Origin: Lucinisca nassula
Taxonomy: Eukaryota; Mollusca; Bivalvia; Lucinida; Lucinidae
NCBI GenBank assembly: GCA_963580285.1
Contig: OY757010.1
Coordinates: forward strand, 213,498,138 to 213,562,137
Direction: 5' to 3'
DNA: 64,000 nucleotides
The notes below the pieces were generated by a model, which saw nothing but the letters and a program-made list of their open reading frames with translations, was not told the origin of the DNA and made no database searches. The translations under genes and the position numbers were made by a program. This document shows positions 31,377 through 42,387 of this stretch, piece by piece (position 1 is the stretch's first letter; every line of letters begins with the position of its first letter).

Positions 31377-31825
31377 ACCCCATAGGAAAACGACACTTTC
31401 CCACAAAATGGCCATTTTTTGTTATTCAAAACAAAAATATATAAGCGATACACACATTCAGAGACGAACAAAAGTAACACCCGACAGAAGAACAGCCTTG
31501 GAACTTGGAACGGCCAGTGTTTCAATGGGGAGGAAGAACAGCCTTGGAACTTGGAACGACCAGTGTTTCAATGGGGAGGAGGAGTGGGTGGGGAGGGGGT
31601 GTCTTATCGATTTTACGTGGCCACACTTCTGTCGTGGCTTGGACAGATAATCTTTCCGTCCGCATGAAGGCTTCCAAACTGATCAGTGCCGAGAAGTTTA
31701 CAGAGATGAAACAATGGTGAGGGCTCGACAGCAGATATAACTGAAATGCTTGGGTAAACGAAAGCCATAAGTTAGACTCCGGTGGCCCAACCAGAGACAG
31801 AGCATCAGGTACCAATCAACGTAAA

Positions 31826-32710
31826 TCTAACTTTATATAAAGATAAGGATGTACAACATTTTTTTTCTAATTTCTGTGCAAAACCATAGAATGTAATTGA
31901 AGGGGTTAGTGCAAGAAGGGGCCCAAGTCCATTTTTGGAAAAAATGTGGGATATTATCATTTTCAGATACATCATATCAAGACCTACAATCTGATATATA
32001 GTTTGTTATACCTTATTTCTTCACTGACATTAAAATACGGTTAATACAATTTTTGGTAGGGTCCTAAGTCCAATGTCGTATCTTTGGTGCAAGAAGGGGT
32101 CTAAGTCTGTTTTACCACATAAAACTATGAGTTTCCATTGTATGTATTGTCCATTTGTTTCAGATTTTGTTATAATAAACTAATAAAGAGTCGTGATACT
32201 ATAAAATATACATGTTCATCTAAATGACATAGGTTTCTGCTTTTCATAGAGAAAACTTTGTTGTATTTGTTTAGTGCAAGAAGGTGCCTAAGCCCAATAA
32301 ATCCTGGTCTTAGGCCCCTTCTTGCACTAAACCATTATTGTAACAAATGAGTATCTGCGATATACTCAGAACTATTTATGCGATTTCTGTACCATTTCAG
32401 ATGACACGATAACACATCAAATTAAATTATTTCAATTCAAGTACGAAAAATATGAAAATTTAGCAAAATATTTTGTTTTTCGCGTTTTTATCGAAATTAA
32501 TAAAATGTGACTTAGGTCCCTTCTTGCACTAACCCCTTCAATTATTTGTCAAAACAACCGCAACACAGCGGCTCTAACAAGCATCTACAATCAATGCTAG
32601 GAAAATTATTCAGAAAAGTATCATATTTATTCCACAGAAAGTTAGCATTCATAGAGCCATTAAAAAATTGCGACATGTCACACGGATGCGATATTTGACT
32701 ACGCAATACC
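31826..32710 (+). mobile_element. Family B MITE split at its core
   Basis: Left part AAGATAAGGATGTACAACAT...CCATAGAATG, right part TTGTCAAAACAACCGCAACA...GACATGTCACACGGATGCG. The 647-bp element sits where the hairpin core begins. Confidence 0.65.
31896..32542. mobile_element. TA-flanked 647-bp TIR element
   Basis: TA at 31894-31895 and 32543-32544. TIRs ATTGAAGGGGTTAGTGCAAG and its complement extend about 36 bp. The terminal motif GTGCAAGAAGGGGC(C/T)(C/T)AAG also recurs inside: direct at 32088, and as an inverted pair at 32275-32326. No ORF. Probably a Tc1/mariner-type non-autonomous element, judged from the TA target. Confidence 0.85.
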
Positions 32711-33035
32711 ATATAAGATTTACTTTTGCTACTGAAGCATTTACATAAAGGTCATGGCTGGACTGGTTGAATGTTGTTTTTTATGAACACGTCATCCATA
32801 TTATTAGCCGCAACGTGTAAAATCCGGGAATGACGCGGGATTATCTTTTTTGGTCGCGCAACTTCGACGGGAGACTTGGGAGAGTGCAGCAGTTCTGTGT
32901 TTGACACTGTGGCCTTCTGGAATTTTTTAAGTGGAATCACGCATTCAGTGCCACAATCAGTGATTTTTCTCCATATCACGAAGGTAAACACTTTAATGGC
33001 TTCCTGTTTCAACCCTTAAAGGACTTTGCTCCCCC
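32711..33035. other. No gene supported
   Basis: An 86-codon minus ORF (32752-33012) has ordinary composition but no recognised domain or splice context. Confidence 0.35.
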
Positions 33036-33064
33036 CACCACACACACACACACACACACACACA
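33036..33064 (+). repeat. (CA)n microsatellite
   Basis: About 14 CA units after a CCCCCCACCA run. Confidence 0.95.
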
Positions 33065-33077
33065 CCCTCAATCGTGC

Positions 33078-33216
33078 AGTTTGTGAAGTTGGCTTGGAGT
33101 TTGGAGTCTGGAATTCGATTTATTCCGTACAGTATCACTGTGCGAATCCCAACCCACTATCGGTAAAATCGATTTCAAAAACTCCAAATTCCAAGCCAAG
33201 TTCACACACTCCAAAT
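33078..33216. mobile_element. Fold-back element
   Basis: GTGAAGTTGGCTTGGAGTTT and CCAAGCCAAGTTCACAC are inverted arms; a second inner pair TCGATTT/AAATCGA lies nearer the centre. About 140 bp, single copy here. Confidence 0.7.
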
Positions 33217-33245
33217 CGCGCCGTTTTTGAGCAGACCTGAACTGA

Positions 33246-33530
33246 CATTCAGAAAACACGCCTATACAAATACACTCAAAACTAAACCGCCGAAAAAGCT
33301 AAAGTTTCAAGATGAAACATTGTGATATTTTTCTCATTTCTGCTCAAAATATAAATTGTGGGTACTTGTTAGAACCGCCTTGATGTGGCGGTTCTAACAA
33401 GTGCATGTACCCACAATCCATATTTTAGAGTAGAAATATGAAAAATAAGGTTTACCGCTGTAAACCCCAGTTTTACTATATACAAGTGGGTTTCAAGGGG
33501 TCAAAATTATACAGACGTGTTTGCCTGATG
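33246..33530 (-). mobile_element. Family A MITE, complete
   Basis: CATTCAGAAAACACGCC to GACGTGTTTGCCTGATG with intact core; a short GCATGT duplication widens one side of the hairpin. Confidence 0.85.
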
Positions 33531-33736
33531 TAAAGATTAAAAACGAAACGTTTTTGAAAAGAGTCTTCTACGCCGAAGGAGTTTTTTTTGTTTGTTAAGT
33601 TTTGTTTTCAATACAGAATCAAAGCACTCGCAGTACTGGTGGGACTGTCTCTGAGAGTAGGCTAGGAAAGATAATCATGATCTGGGGCGTAAACTGTTTC
33701 TTTTTAACTTTAAAACCAAGTAATTTAATAAAAAGT

Positions 33737-33800
33737 GTAGACCCTAACCAAAACCTCGCGTTCTGCGGCGTCTGATCTAGATCGGCCCTGTTTGCCAGTG
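33737..33800 (+). mobile_element. Family Z central palindrome, fragment
   Basis: GTGTAGACCCTAACC and the GCGTTCTGCGGCGTCTGATC turn; ends missing. Confidence 0.45.
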
Positions 33801-33976
33801 CCCCAGCACTTTAGCTCAGTCCAGATTTTACTTTTTACACAGCGCTCTGATGTCACAGTTTTAAATACCATTACCTGGACTTTGTACACGGTTAGTGATA
33901 ATAATGTGGACAATAGCAGGCGAGAAGCTTCTGCAATTAGTAAAAAATCGACCCCATAAACGACGACTAATGAGCC

Positions 33977-34204
33977 AGCGCACGACAAAACCAACAATAA
34001 GACACGTGCGCCCATCGAAAACTCAGATCAGCCTGCGCATCCATATAGTCTAGCCAGAGACTTCTCTTGCTGCTAGAAGTAGCGCTGGGCCCTTAGCTAT
34101 CCTTAGAGCGAACAACGAAGACTCTGATCAGACTGCGCGGATGCGCAGGCTGATCTGAGTCTTCGTTGGGCGCACATGTCTTACAGTAGGTTTTGTCATG
34201 CGCT
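33977..34204. mobile_element. Fold-back element with ~65-bp arms
   Basis: AGCGCACGACAAAACC at the left and GGTTTTGTCATGCGCT at the right; within the arms GACTCAGATCAGCCTGCGC-like and complementary GCGCAGGCTGATCTGAGTC. Decayed relatives at 18960-19620, 34320-34470 and 37035-37265. Confidence 0.75.
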
Positions 34205-34999
34205 GTCTCTAACTTCTGCTTGGTTTACATTGTAGAAAAGGATGGTTTATGTATGGAAGTCTTGAAGATATTAACGAGTGGCCAAGGGCTTACAATCTAT
34301 TAAATACCAAACATGATTAGGGAAAGCAGACAGTTGCCTGCGCATCGTCGCATAATTTGATTTTTAAGCCCGGGCCGATAAAACCTACAGAAACATGGCA
34401 ATCAGTGAAGACTCTGATGTGACTGTGCATTCACGGAGTTTAATCAGAGACTTCGCTGTTCGAAGGATCATTCTATAGCCCTTTTCCAGTAAAGACTCCC
34501 ACCGGAATGACCAGATGCGCGGGCCGAACTATGTGTTGGCACAGTCGCAAAGGGTTTCTAGTAAATTTACATGTATATGTTTTACGATGTTCATTCTTTC
34601 ACACTTCATGTTTAAAAGTCTTTCCAACGCTTGGCTCAAGTACGTTTATTGATTCAGCGACGCGACCTTGTTAGCCCACAGTTCGTCAGTTTCTTAGAGC
34701 GCCGTGGAACTGATCAATATTGTCTGAAGCATCAAAATAAACCGGAGAAACCTTATCTGTTAAGATATTTAGTGTTTTGATCAGCAGAAACTCCTTCTAA
34801 CCCATAAGACAGCGCAAGGAAATTATCAGGTGCAAGTCACAGACATCTGTCAGCGGTTTGATGACAAAATCGCGATTTCCAGACGTGTATCAATTGCGAT
34901 TTGACGCTACAATCGTTATCCCCAGACGCTTCACACTAGATGTATCACTAAACAACTACTAGGAAAAAATATGAGGTTAAAATCGCTTCCTTCAGACAT
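34205..34999. other. No gene recognised
   Basis: About 800 bp. A decayed copy of the preceding fold-back family is suggested at 34320-34470 (CAGTTGCCTGCGCATCG ... GTTTAATCAGAGACTTCGC). The rest is unassigned. Confidence 0.4.
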
Positions 35000-35162
35000 C
35001 TATCTATAATCAGGGGCCACCTTTAAGACCACTTTTGAACAGTCCCAAAGGTGGTCCCTGACCATGGAACATAATGTTCAGAAAACACGAAGGAAGAATA
35101 ACTGCACCCTTCTAAATAAGCTTTCTTAATTTTCGGTTGTCTTAATAGCGGAATTTCACTGT
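35000..35162. mobile_element. CAGT-end MITE (pogo/Tigger-like), partial
   Basis: ACCTTTAAGACCACTTTTGA and CCCAAAGGTGGTCCCTGAC plus the end AATTTCACTGTA match the 17093 element; the left terminus is lost. Confidence 0.6.
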
Positions 35163-35407
35163 AATTAGTTTACTAATGTTAATCAAACTCGTTCACGAGT
35201 TCTTAGAGGCACACGTCGCTAGGGGAACGTCAAGTCTAGGTCGGTGCAACGTCGACGTTGCTGTGACGCCTCAATTACGTCATATGCCTACTTGGATGTA
35301 TTTCCAGACCTCCCAAAGCAAATTTTAGAGCTATTTCAGCGCGATTTGTTTTCTTATTTTACCATAATAATCATGACAATAAATGTTGTGTGTACTTAGA
35401 ATATATA

Positions 35408-35461
35408 AGAACACGCCTATATAACCAACTCTTTTATACAGTAAACCTGGGGTATGAAAGG

Positions 35462-35496
<35 letters not shown>

Positions 35497-35521
35497 TTTA
35501 TATCTCAAAAACGTTTTTTTT

Positions 35522-35554
<33 letters not shown>

Positions 35555-35647
35555 AGATGAAATGTTGTGATTTTTTTTATTTTTATTATTTTTCTAACCA
35601 TTTTCATAATTGGCAATATATATCTGAATAGGCGTGTTTTCGTAATG
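35408..35647 (+). mobile_element. Family A MITE with microsatellite in place of its core
   Basis: ACACGCCTATATAACCA to ATAGGCGTGTTTTCGTAATG, but the hairpin core is replaced by (ATT)n (35464-35496) and a T-run of about 38 interrupted bases (35514-35552). Lysine- and asparagine-run ORFs here are artefacts. Confidence 0.75.
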
Positions 35648-35681
35648 TTGGTGCACACAAAAAACCCTATAATCCCCTCTG

Positions 35682-36244
35682 CATTACGAAAACATGCCTA
35701 TATAATGTTGACCCCCTTTAACCCCACTTTTATATAGTAAAACTGGGGTTTACAGGGTTAAACATTATTTTTTCTTATTTCTGCTCTAAAATATATATTG
35801 TTGGTACTCGTTAGAACCGCCTCGATGAGGCGGTTTTAACTTGTACATAAAATCTATATTTTGAGCAGAAATAAGAACAATATAACAATTGTTCATCTAA
35901 AATTTTCGTTTCTTTCGGCGGTAAAGTTTACAATGCATTTGTTTTCGTTTTGTTTGCCCGTCAACACTATTAAGGTCATTTTGGAGACGTTGCCTGATTT
36001 TGTGGGACTTTTACCCGACATTGAAATGGAATGACATCTTAAGCCCTACCGCCCATAGAAACCGCTAGGGTTTAAAGAGCGGTCCGACTCACATCACCTT
36101 TCCTGGGCAGGCTTAGACCTAAGCTGTTTACCAGTACTGAGTGCTCAAGTTCGGTCTGTTTCAGCTCTGCGCGGAAGCACCGTGCAGCCCAATCTATTTC
36201 TCCAGGCCCCGGTGGGCGGGGGGGGGCGCCGTGTTTTCGTAATG
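35682..36244 (+). mobile_element. Family A MITE split by a SINE-E
   Basis: CATTACGAAAACATGCC to GTTTACAATGCATTTGT, then a SINE-E, then the terminal CGTGTTTTCGTAATG. Confidence 0.8.
35946..36228 (-). mobile_element. SINE-E
   Basis: Minus-strand copy: GCCCGTCAACACTATTAAGG, CCCGACATTGAAATGGAATG, AGGCTTAGACCTAAGC, and head ending CCCCGGTGGGCGGG followed by a G run. Confidence 0.8.
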
Positions 36245-36375
36245 GACACGGCGCTATGACTAATCCTCTGTTGTCTAAACAACTCCTATCTCTAATAAGT
36301 GTTCATGGGCCCAAATTTATTTGAATCATATAAGTTTGACTGCATGTGTATGTTGTATTTAAGAATAATTGTTAA

Positions 36376-36562
36376 CCCTTATCCTGCTGGTAAAATTAAA
36401 TCAACCGCACAACTTTCTGTTATCAACCAATGACTTGATATTATGTACTCGTTACAATTCATAAACTGAATGCCAAACAGTGTTGAAGACGTTAAGATGG
36501 CTTCTTCAGAAGACATCTGACATCGATCTATACTATTTGCAAATATCGAGGCAGGGTAAGGG
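36376..36562 (+). mobile_element. Family Z MITE (CCCTTATCCTGC subtype)
   Basis: TTAA (36372-36375) then CCCTTATCCTGCTGG; right end GGCAGGGTAAGGG then TAAA, so one TTAA is mutated. Interior GATGGCTTCTTCAGAAGACA palindrome. Confidence 0.65.
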
Positions 36563-36624
36563 TAAAGTTTGTGTAACTGCTTTGCTGCTAGTTTAAACTC
36601 GTTCTAACCACAACCTGCAATCTG

Positions 36625-36745
36625 TTTTTGCACCAGACTGCGCGGATACATGGCTTACGAGTATTCATGTGCGGTCGGTTTCAACTCTGCGTGGAAGCAC
36701 TATGCAACCCAACCTATTTCTTCAAACCCCGATGGGCGGAAGCCC
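36625..36745 (-). mobile_element. SINE-E head fragment
   Basis: GTATTCATGTGCGGTCGG, CAACTCTGCGTGGAAGCACT and TTCAAACCCCGATGGGCGG; only the head half remains. Confidence 0.65.
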
Positions 36746-37030
36746 GCAAGGCTCAACCATTGTGTACCAGAATAGAACAAAACAGAACAATTCGTTTATT
36801 GATCTCTCAAGTCATATTGACGAATGAGGCATAGAATATAAAAGTTACATGTTGTAGCAGTGAAAGTAATAATGATAATGATAATAATAATGATGATTAT
36901 AATAATACAAATAAATAATGGTTATCTTGATGATGGCGTTGATGACGATGATGATGACGATGGCATTAATAATCATAAAAGGACTTCGCGATGAGAGTGT
37001 GATGTATCAACTGTGGTAATAATAATAAAA
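36746..37030. other. AT-rich spacer with ATA/GAT simple repeats
   Basis: Imperfect (AATGAT)n and (GATGAC)n at 36870-36965. No gene. Confidence 0.5.
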
Positions 37031-37034
37031 TAAT

Positions 37035-37265
37035 TGATCCGACGCACGGCAAAATCTTCAATGAGACGTGTACGATCAGCAAACACCATCCTGAACAAAC
37101 ACCCAGTTTGGCAACAGTTTTTGGTTATCTCTCTTAGTATCACCCGGAGGCTGAGGAGGCCCATGCGATCAGCCTCGGCTATGATCAGACTGCGCGAATG
37201 CACATGCTGATTTGAGTCTTCGTTGTTCGTATATGCATTATTGCAGTTTTTTCGGGCGCCGGCTC
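37035..37265. mobile_element. Decayed fold-back element (33977 family)
   Basis: CCGACGCACGGCAAAAT at the left and GTTTTTTCGGGCGCCGG at the right, with GATCAGACTGCGCGAATG and TGATTTGAGTCTTCG inside. Confidence 0.5.
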
Positions 37266-37489
37266 AATTATTGCAAGGTATTTCTAAGCTGTGGAAGATG
37301 CATAGCACTTTCTCTTGAGTTGACACATGAGACAATTGCCACAAACATTCTCAAATTTACGTTCTACACAAGCATGTGCGAAATGAGGTAAAATGACCAG
37401 AAGTTTGACTTCCGGAATAACATATCTACATGTCTGCAAGCAGCACAAACTCTATCTATATGACATATAGCAGTCTTTCAGGTCTCACA

Positions 37490-37723
37490 AATGAAAAAAA
37501 GTTCTGGTGTAAACTTGTGATATATTCTTATAATTATTTCGAACATAACATAGGCTGTGGAAACTCGTTAGAACCGCCTCATTGAGGCGGTTATAACGAG
37601 TACCGACAGCCTATGTCTTGGGAGCAGTTTTAAGAAAAATAATGTATACCCCTGTAAACACGGGTTTTCTCCATATAAAGTGTGGTTTACCGGGTGTTTA
37701 TTTCACGGCTTGTTATTGCGATG
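37490..37723 (-). mobile_element. Family B MITE, left end decayed
   Basis: Core GGAAACTCGTTAGAACCGCC and partner, CCTGTAAACACGGGTTTTC arm, end GGCTTGTTATTGCGATGG. Confidence 0.7.
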
Positions 37724-38217
37724 GCTAATGCGCATCTTCGCCGAGGCATAGCTGATAGCCTATGAGATAAGAACAATTTTTGTGAGCTCGCTCATATGTA
37801 TACAATGACGATCCTATCTGGGTCACCTGTAAACAGCGGCAGGTTTGGTGCGGCAAAAGTGATGTGTATCTTACGTCACCAGGGCGTCTAGTTGATACCG
37901 ACTTACAGTTTGACAAGGCCTGCTCTCCCTGTAAGGGTACAGGAGGTGGGGTGTTGCTATATCTTCTGTTTCTACACTTCCATTCATTTTCCTCTTTCTC
38001 CCCTGATCCTCACCTTTATCTCTACTATCTCATCTCTTTCATTTCTCCCTTTCTCTGGGAGACGACACAGCATGACCCACAAGGGTTGATATGTCGTTAA
38101 ACACAAAATAATCAAACAATTAATTATCTGGAAACAGAGAAGAGGGTTATTTCTGATAAACGAAGGATAACTTTTGTCAGTTCTTCATAAAGACCCTATG
38201 TAGCGAGTATTCATTAT
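37724..38217. other. No gene supported
   Basis: Overlapping short ORFs on both strands around 37725-38100, with a pyrimidine-rich tract (37975-38060). No domain seen. Confidence 0.35.
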
Positions 38218-38311
38218 ACCCAGCCAGCAAAGAATGCCGGGCCATCGTCGGGCCGATAACGATACTATCGCTATCGGCCCGACATTGGCCCGCTGTTTTG
38301 TGCTGGCTTGG
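38218..38311. mobile_element. Short hairpin element (CCAGCCAGCA ends)
   Basis: CAGCCAGCAAAGAATGCCGG and CGCTGTTTTGTGCTGGCTTG are inverted; the centre is a near-perfect CGGGCCGATA...TATCGGCCCG stem. It sits in a decayed family B core, whose other side (GAGCCGCCTC) follows directly, then a G19 run (38323-38341). Confidence 0.7.
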
Positions 38312-38612
38312 TAGAGCCGCCTCGGGGGGGGGGGGGGGGGCGGTTTTAATGAATACCCACAACATATGTTTATAAAATTATCCTTCAGTTATTCCCCACC
38401 CTTATCTGCTACTCTGATCTTGTAAATCAATGTTTTTTTTTTTTTTCTTTATAACTATTTTGACGTTCCTCCATTTATAAATCGTTATTAAAAAGCGAAG
38501 AATTCCCAAATGCATCGGTGATCAATCGATCAGAATTTAATAACGATCAAATCTGCATGATAAAATTTGAAATATTTGCTGCTAAGTCTCAACTGCATCG
38601 AGTTGCAGTTAC

Positions 38613-39140
38613 CATTATGAAAACACAGCCGTGTGGCATAGTACATGCACGTTCTTTTATATCTCCAAAACGGTATTTTTTGCAGATGAAATTTTGTGAT
38701 TTTTTTATTATTATTTATACCCGAAATATAGGTTGTGGGTGTTCGTTAGAACCGCCTTAGTAAGGCAATTCTAACGAGTACCCACAGCCTCTGTGTTAGA
38801 GCAGAAATGAGAGAAAATAATGTATAATCCCGTAAACCATAATTTTCTCTATATAAAGCGGGGTATATGGCGTGATCATTTGGGCCCCGTCAAGCGATTT
38901 TGGTACTTATCGCCTATGCGAATAGCGAAGGTTCAGGCGAGCCTGCGCATCCGCACAGTCTCGCCAGAACCTTCGCTGCTCGCTCATACAAGCAGTGAAT
39001 CAAGAGGAACCTTCAGACAGAAAGCAATATCCCTGGCCCCTCTGAATGGCTGGGCATGCGCAGTTAAAGTTTGTCATGACGGAATGCTCGAAGACACAAA
39101 TTCGCTTGGCGGGGCTCATTTCACAGTCTTGTTCACGTAG
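38613..39140 (-). mobile_element. Family B MITE carrying a 5-bp-TSD MITE
   Basis: CATTATGAAAACACAGCC to CAGTCTTGTTCACGT, with core GGTGTTCGTTAGAACCGCC. The inserted MITE lies in the terminal arm at CATTT. Confidence 0.8.
38882..39116 (+). mobile_element. 5-bp-TSD MITE with GC-rich palindrome
   Basis: GGGCCCCGTCAAGC to CGCTTGGCGGGGCT; target duplication CATTT (38877-38881 and 39117-39121). The same insertion is present in unit 2, so it predates the duplication. Confidence 0.9.
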
Positions 39141-39466
39141 TTACTGGCAAAAGAATGCGTACTGTACTAGTTAACCGCTGAGTCGGTTAGCCTGCACAGG
39201 AAAAGTCTGATCATGATAAATGACCCGCTTCACATGACCTACATAGTATATACTTGGCCGTAAAACTCTACTCAGTCAGCAGCTAGTCAAACAATCTGCC
39301 AATAACTGAATCAATCAATCAATCATTCAAACAAACTGAATCCACTTGTGAAAACGTTGTCTTCAGGTGTTACATGTACGAGCCAAGCATTGCAAAGATG
39401 AAATGAAAAGTAAACCCAGCAACAATTTGAGCCTTGAATTATTTAACCGAATAAATAGAAGTGAAG
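39141..39466 (+). repeat. SINE-C-like 3' remnant and spacer
   Basis: ACTAGTTAACCGCTGAGTCGG, TTAGCCTGCACAGGAAAAGT and TTGGCCGTAAAACTCTACTC resemble the central and 3' parts of SINE-C/E, followed by a (CAAT)-rich tail. Duplicated at 44000-44320. Confidence 0.5.
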
Positions 39467-39590
39467 GCAATGATCAGGAATCGATACAATTAACCCACAC
39501 CCAATCAGAGACACCAAGGGAAAGAAACATAAAAAACCTGAAATAACTAGACCCTAATGGAAACATCACTAGCGGAAAGCCAAAAGACAA
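39467..39590 (-). mobile_element. Family Y, short 5'-truncated copy
   Basis: GAAGTGAAGGCAATGATCAG to GGAAAGCCAAAAGACA; about 125 bases of the family's left end only. Duplicated at 44325-44455. Confidence 0.65.
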
Positions 39591-39984
39591 ATCACGATTT
39601 CGATTCTAACACGCTGTAAATCGGCAATAACGTTGTTGTTTCCTTCAAATTCCCACAATATTTCTCCATTGTTAAAAGAAACCACGCAAAATTATTGACT
39701 GTAAAATATGCATTTACGTCCGTTTTAGATGCGAGAAAACGACGTTACATCGTCTAACGTCAAGGATTCTAAGAGTGACGTCATAACTCGCTAGCTTTAA
39801 ATGACGTCATTCGTCACGCTCTTCCGCCCCGTGATTTGTCGCATAAAAGTTCAAAGGTCCTTCCCATAGCCTATATAGGCGCGCTATATAAAATATTGTT
39901 TTAAAGCCATGAACGGCATGGTTATATGTGTATCGCAAGGACGTGTTATCTTTAAATCCGTGTATAGAACAACACCCCAAGCCC

Positions 39985-40285
39985 GGCCCCCGCCCATCGA
40001 GGCTTGAAGAAACAGATGGGCTGCATGATGCTTCCACGCAGAGCTGAAACCGACCGCTCATGAGAACTGTTAAACCACTTAGAGGATCTAAGCCTGTCCA
40101 TGCAAAGCGGTGCGAGTCGGACCGTCCATGCTTATAAACCCTGTTGGTTTCATTGGGCGGCAGGACTTGAGATGGCATTTCATCTCAATGTCGGGTAAAA
40201 GTCCCACAAAATTGGAAGCAAAGTCTCGAAAATGACCTTTACAGTGTTGACGGGGACGTTAAACCTCAAATCAAACAAAACAAAA
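39985..40285 (+). mobile_element. SINE-E, unit-1-specific
   Basis: Target duplication ACACCCCAAGCCC (39972-39984 and 40286-40298). Unit 2 has the uninterrupted site CAACACCCAAAGCCCAC near 44798. Head CGGCCCCCGCCCATCGAGGC, tail CTCAAATCAAACAAAACAAA. Confidence 0.93.
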
Positions 40286-40429
40286 ACACCCCAAGCCCAC
40301 TTCATATAAAGAGATCTATAAGACAAGGGCCATCAGCAATCTTAGATTTAATATCTTCAAATGTGTGTATAGAACCCTCATTGACTATCCTGTATTGATC
40401 GGACGTCATCCGTATTAACACAGGGTCAA

Positions 40430-40702
40430 CCAAAATTATTTGGACTGTTTAAAAGTAGCCCTAAATACCATCTTTGAACAGTTCAAAGGGCCATCTCCCA
40501 CTAGAGCACACTGGATGTAGAGACACTAAGAAAATTTACCCCATGCCTCCCAATTATGTTTTTAAATGTCTCATTGAGGCGGTCCTAGGAGTACCCACAA
40601 CTTATATCTTTGAGAAGAAATAAGCAGAATAATGTATGCCCCTGTAAACCCCAAATGTCTTTATATAAAGTGGGGTTTATATGAGTGTTCATTTCACGGT
40701 GT
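40430..40702 (-). mobile_element. CAGT-type fragment plus truncated family B MITE
   Basis: GAACAGTTCAAAGGGCCATC and CACTAGAGCACACTGGATG match the 17093 element; from 40560 a half family B copy (TCATTGAGGCGGTCCTAGGA, TAAAGTGGGGTTTATATGAG). Duplicated at 44940-45205. Confidence 0.65.
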
Positions 40703-40871
40703 GAAGAAGCTATGGCCCGTCGACACATACTCACAACGAAGACTAGTGTAGATCCCAAACAATTCGGACACTTTGAGGAAACGCTGTACACATGTACAGT
40801 TAATTCTCCTATATTTTTCACAAATTTGTTTCGCGACCCAACAAGTGGTTAATTAAGTAAAGACAGAATAA

Positions 40872-41234
40872 CATTATGAAAAAACACCTATACAAATACA
40901 TTGTAAACTTTACCGCAGACAAAACGAAAATTTTAAGATGAAAAAATGTGAGTTGTCTTATATCTGCTCAAAATATAGATATAGAGTGTGGGCACTCGTT
41001 AGAACCACTTCATCGAGGTGGTTCTAACGCGTACTCACAATCTATATTTTAGAGCAGAATATAGAGTGTGTGTACTCGTTAGAACCACCTCATCGAGGTG
41101 GTTCTAACGCGTACTGACAATCTATATTTTAGAGCAGAAATAAGAAAATAAGGTTTACCCCAGTAAACCCCAGTTTTACTATATAAAAGTAAGGTTCAAG
41201 GGGGTCAAAATTATATAGGCGTGTTTTCATGATG
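40872..41234 (-). mobile_element. Family A MITE with duplicated core
   Basis: CATTATGAAAAAACACC to GGCGTGTTTTCATGATG. Two full hairpin cores follow each other (GAACCACTTCATCGAGGTGG and GAACCACCTCATCGAGGTGG, spacing about 82 bp). The paralogue at 45369 has a single core, so the core duplicated (or was lost) after the segmental duplication. Confidence 0.85.
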
Positions 41235-41381
41235 AAACAGTGCAGACCCTGATCAGACTACTCGATTACGAGAAGTGTGACCTGGATCTTCACTGTTTGC
41301 ATACACTGTCTGTTCCAATACTCAAGATCATTACGGTAATTCACTGCGTCATCTGGGAACTATATCGTACTTACCCCTTAA

Positions 41382-41920
41382 AGGTGCATTATTGAGCTAC
41401 CGGGTCTCAATTTCTTTTCTAGTTTTTATCTTCAATGCATACTCCTTTGTCATGGTACACTTTTGGAGCCAAATACAGCTTCAGAACTTTGTGAAAATTG
41501 TCGTTTTCATTCGTGTTTACCCTTCGCTCTGAACATGTGTTCGAAATTTCTGTTCTAAAAATAAATCTGTCACTTTACACCTACATGGCGACAGTATCGT
41601 CTCTGAGTGTCGTTACTTATGGCATGATATTCAGCGTCATATGTTTTTCCGATTCAGGCATGGCCTAAGCAAACAAGGCCAAAAATGAACGTCGCATAAC
41701 GTCATATATGGGGATTCTATTTTTGTCACGAACTAAAAATAGATCTAACTAGTGTTCGAAACCTAGTAAGGGAATCCATCTCAAACTCGTTTACCTGTCT
41801 TCATAATTATTCGCATTTTTGCATAAAATGCATTCATTTGTATTGTTTTAAAGACAAATACCGGCTATATGTATTTTATTTTTTGGAAGCATTTTTTCCA
41901 GATAGCTCAATAATGCACCT
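41382..41920 (-). mobile_element. TTAA-flanked MITE, 539 bp, unit-1-specific
   Basis: TTAA at 41378-41381 and 41921-41924; TIRs AGGTGCATTATTGAGCTA and TAGCTCAATAATGCACCT. Unit 2 shows the empty site TTTACCCTTAATATTC near 45786. Inverted relative to the 21226 copy and nearly the same length. Confidence 0.95.
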
Positions 41921-42061
41921 TTAATATTCGAACACCTAAAATCCTAACCATACTTGTTCTAAAATTTGAACAAGTACAATTTACTAACCAGTGATGTGTC
42001 CTAAAATTGCTTGTTGTGTGAAAAACAGTGTAGACAAGCTGAGTTGCCGCGTTAAGTGGAG

Positions 42062-42295
42062 CATCACGAAAACACGCCCAAAGTTTATAATTTTGACCCC
42101 ATTTAACCCACCTTTAATATATTAAAACTGGGGTTTACAGGGGTAAACGTTTTTTGCTTATTTCTGCTCTAAAATATAGATATAATATATATTTTGAGCA
42201 TTAATAAGAAACAATATCACAATTTTTCATGTAAAAAAAATCGATTTTTCGGAGGTTAAGTTTACAATGTATTTGTATAGGCGTGTTTTCGTAAT
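42062..42295 (+). mobile_element. Family A MITE, core deleted
   Basis: CATCACGAAAACACGCC to GGCGTGTTTTCGTAAT; the hairpin is reduced to ATATAGATATAATATATATT. The unit-2 paralogue (46224-46499) keeps the full core. Confidence 0.85.
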
Positions 42296-42387
42296 ATCTC
42301 ATCTGGGTCTAAACTATTTGCTCAGGTCTGTCAGAATACATACGGTAAATAAGGCACATGCCATTTATTAGGTGATAATACATAGAG

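Larger units (their letters stand above)
30760..31822 (-). mobile_element. Family Y element hosting two MITEs
   Basis: Left end AGTAAATGCAATGATCAGGA and right end GAGACAGAGCATCAGGTACC match the copies at 50704 and 51880. It is interrupted by a 5-bp-TSD MITE (30799) and a family A MITE (31098). A ~45-bp segment GAACAGCCTTGGAACTTGGA is duplicated in tandem (31488-31580). Confidence 0.7.

Noticed and set aside
35434..35658. ORF with lysine and asparagine runs
   Set aside because: Produced by T-run and (ATT)n expansion in a family A MITE.
39807..40178. 123-codon minus ORF as a gene
   Set aside because: Most of it is the reverse complement of the SINE-E at 39985-40285, and unit 2 lacks that insertion.
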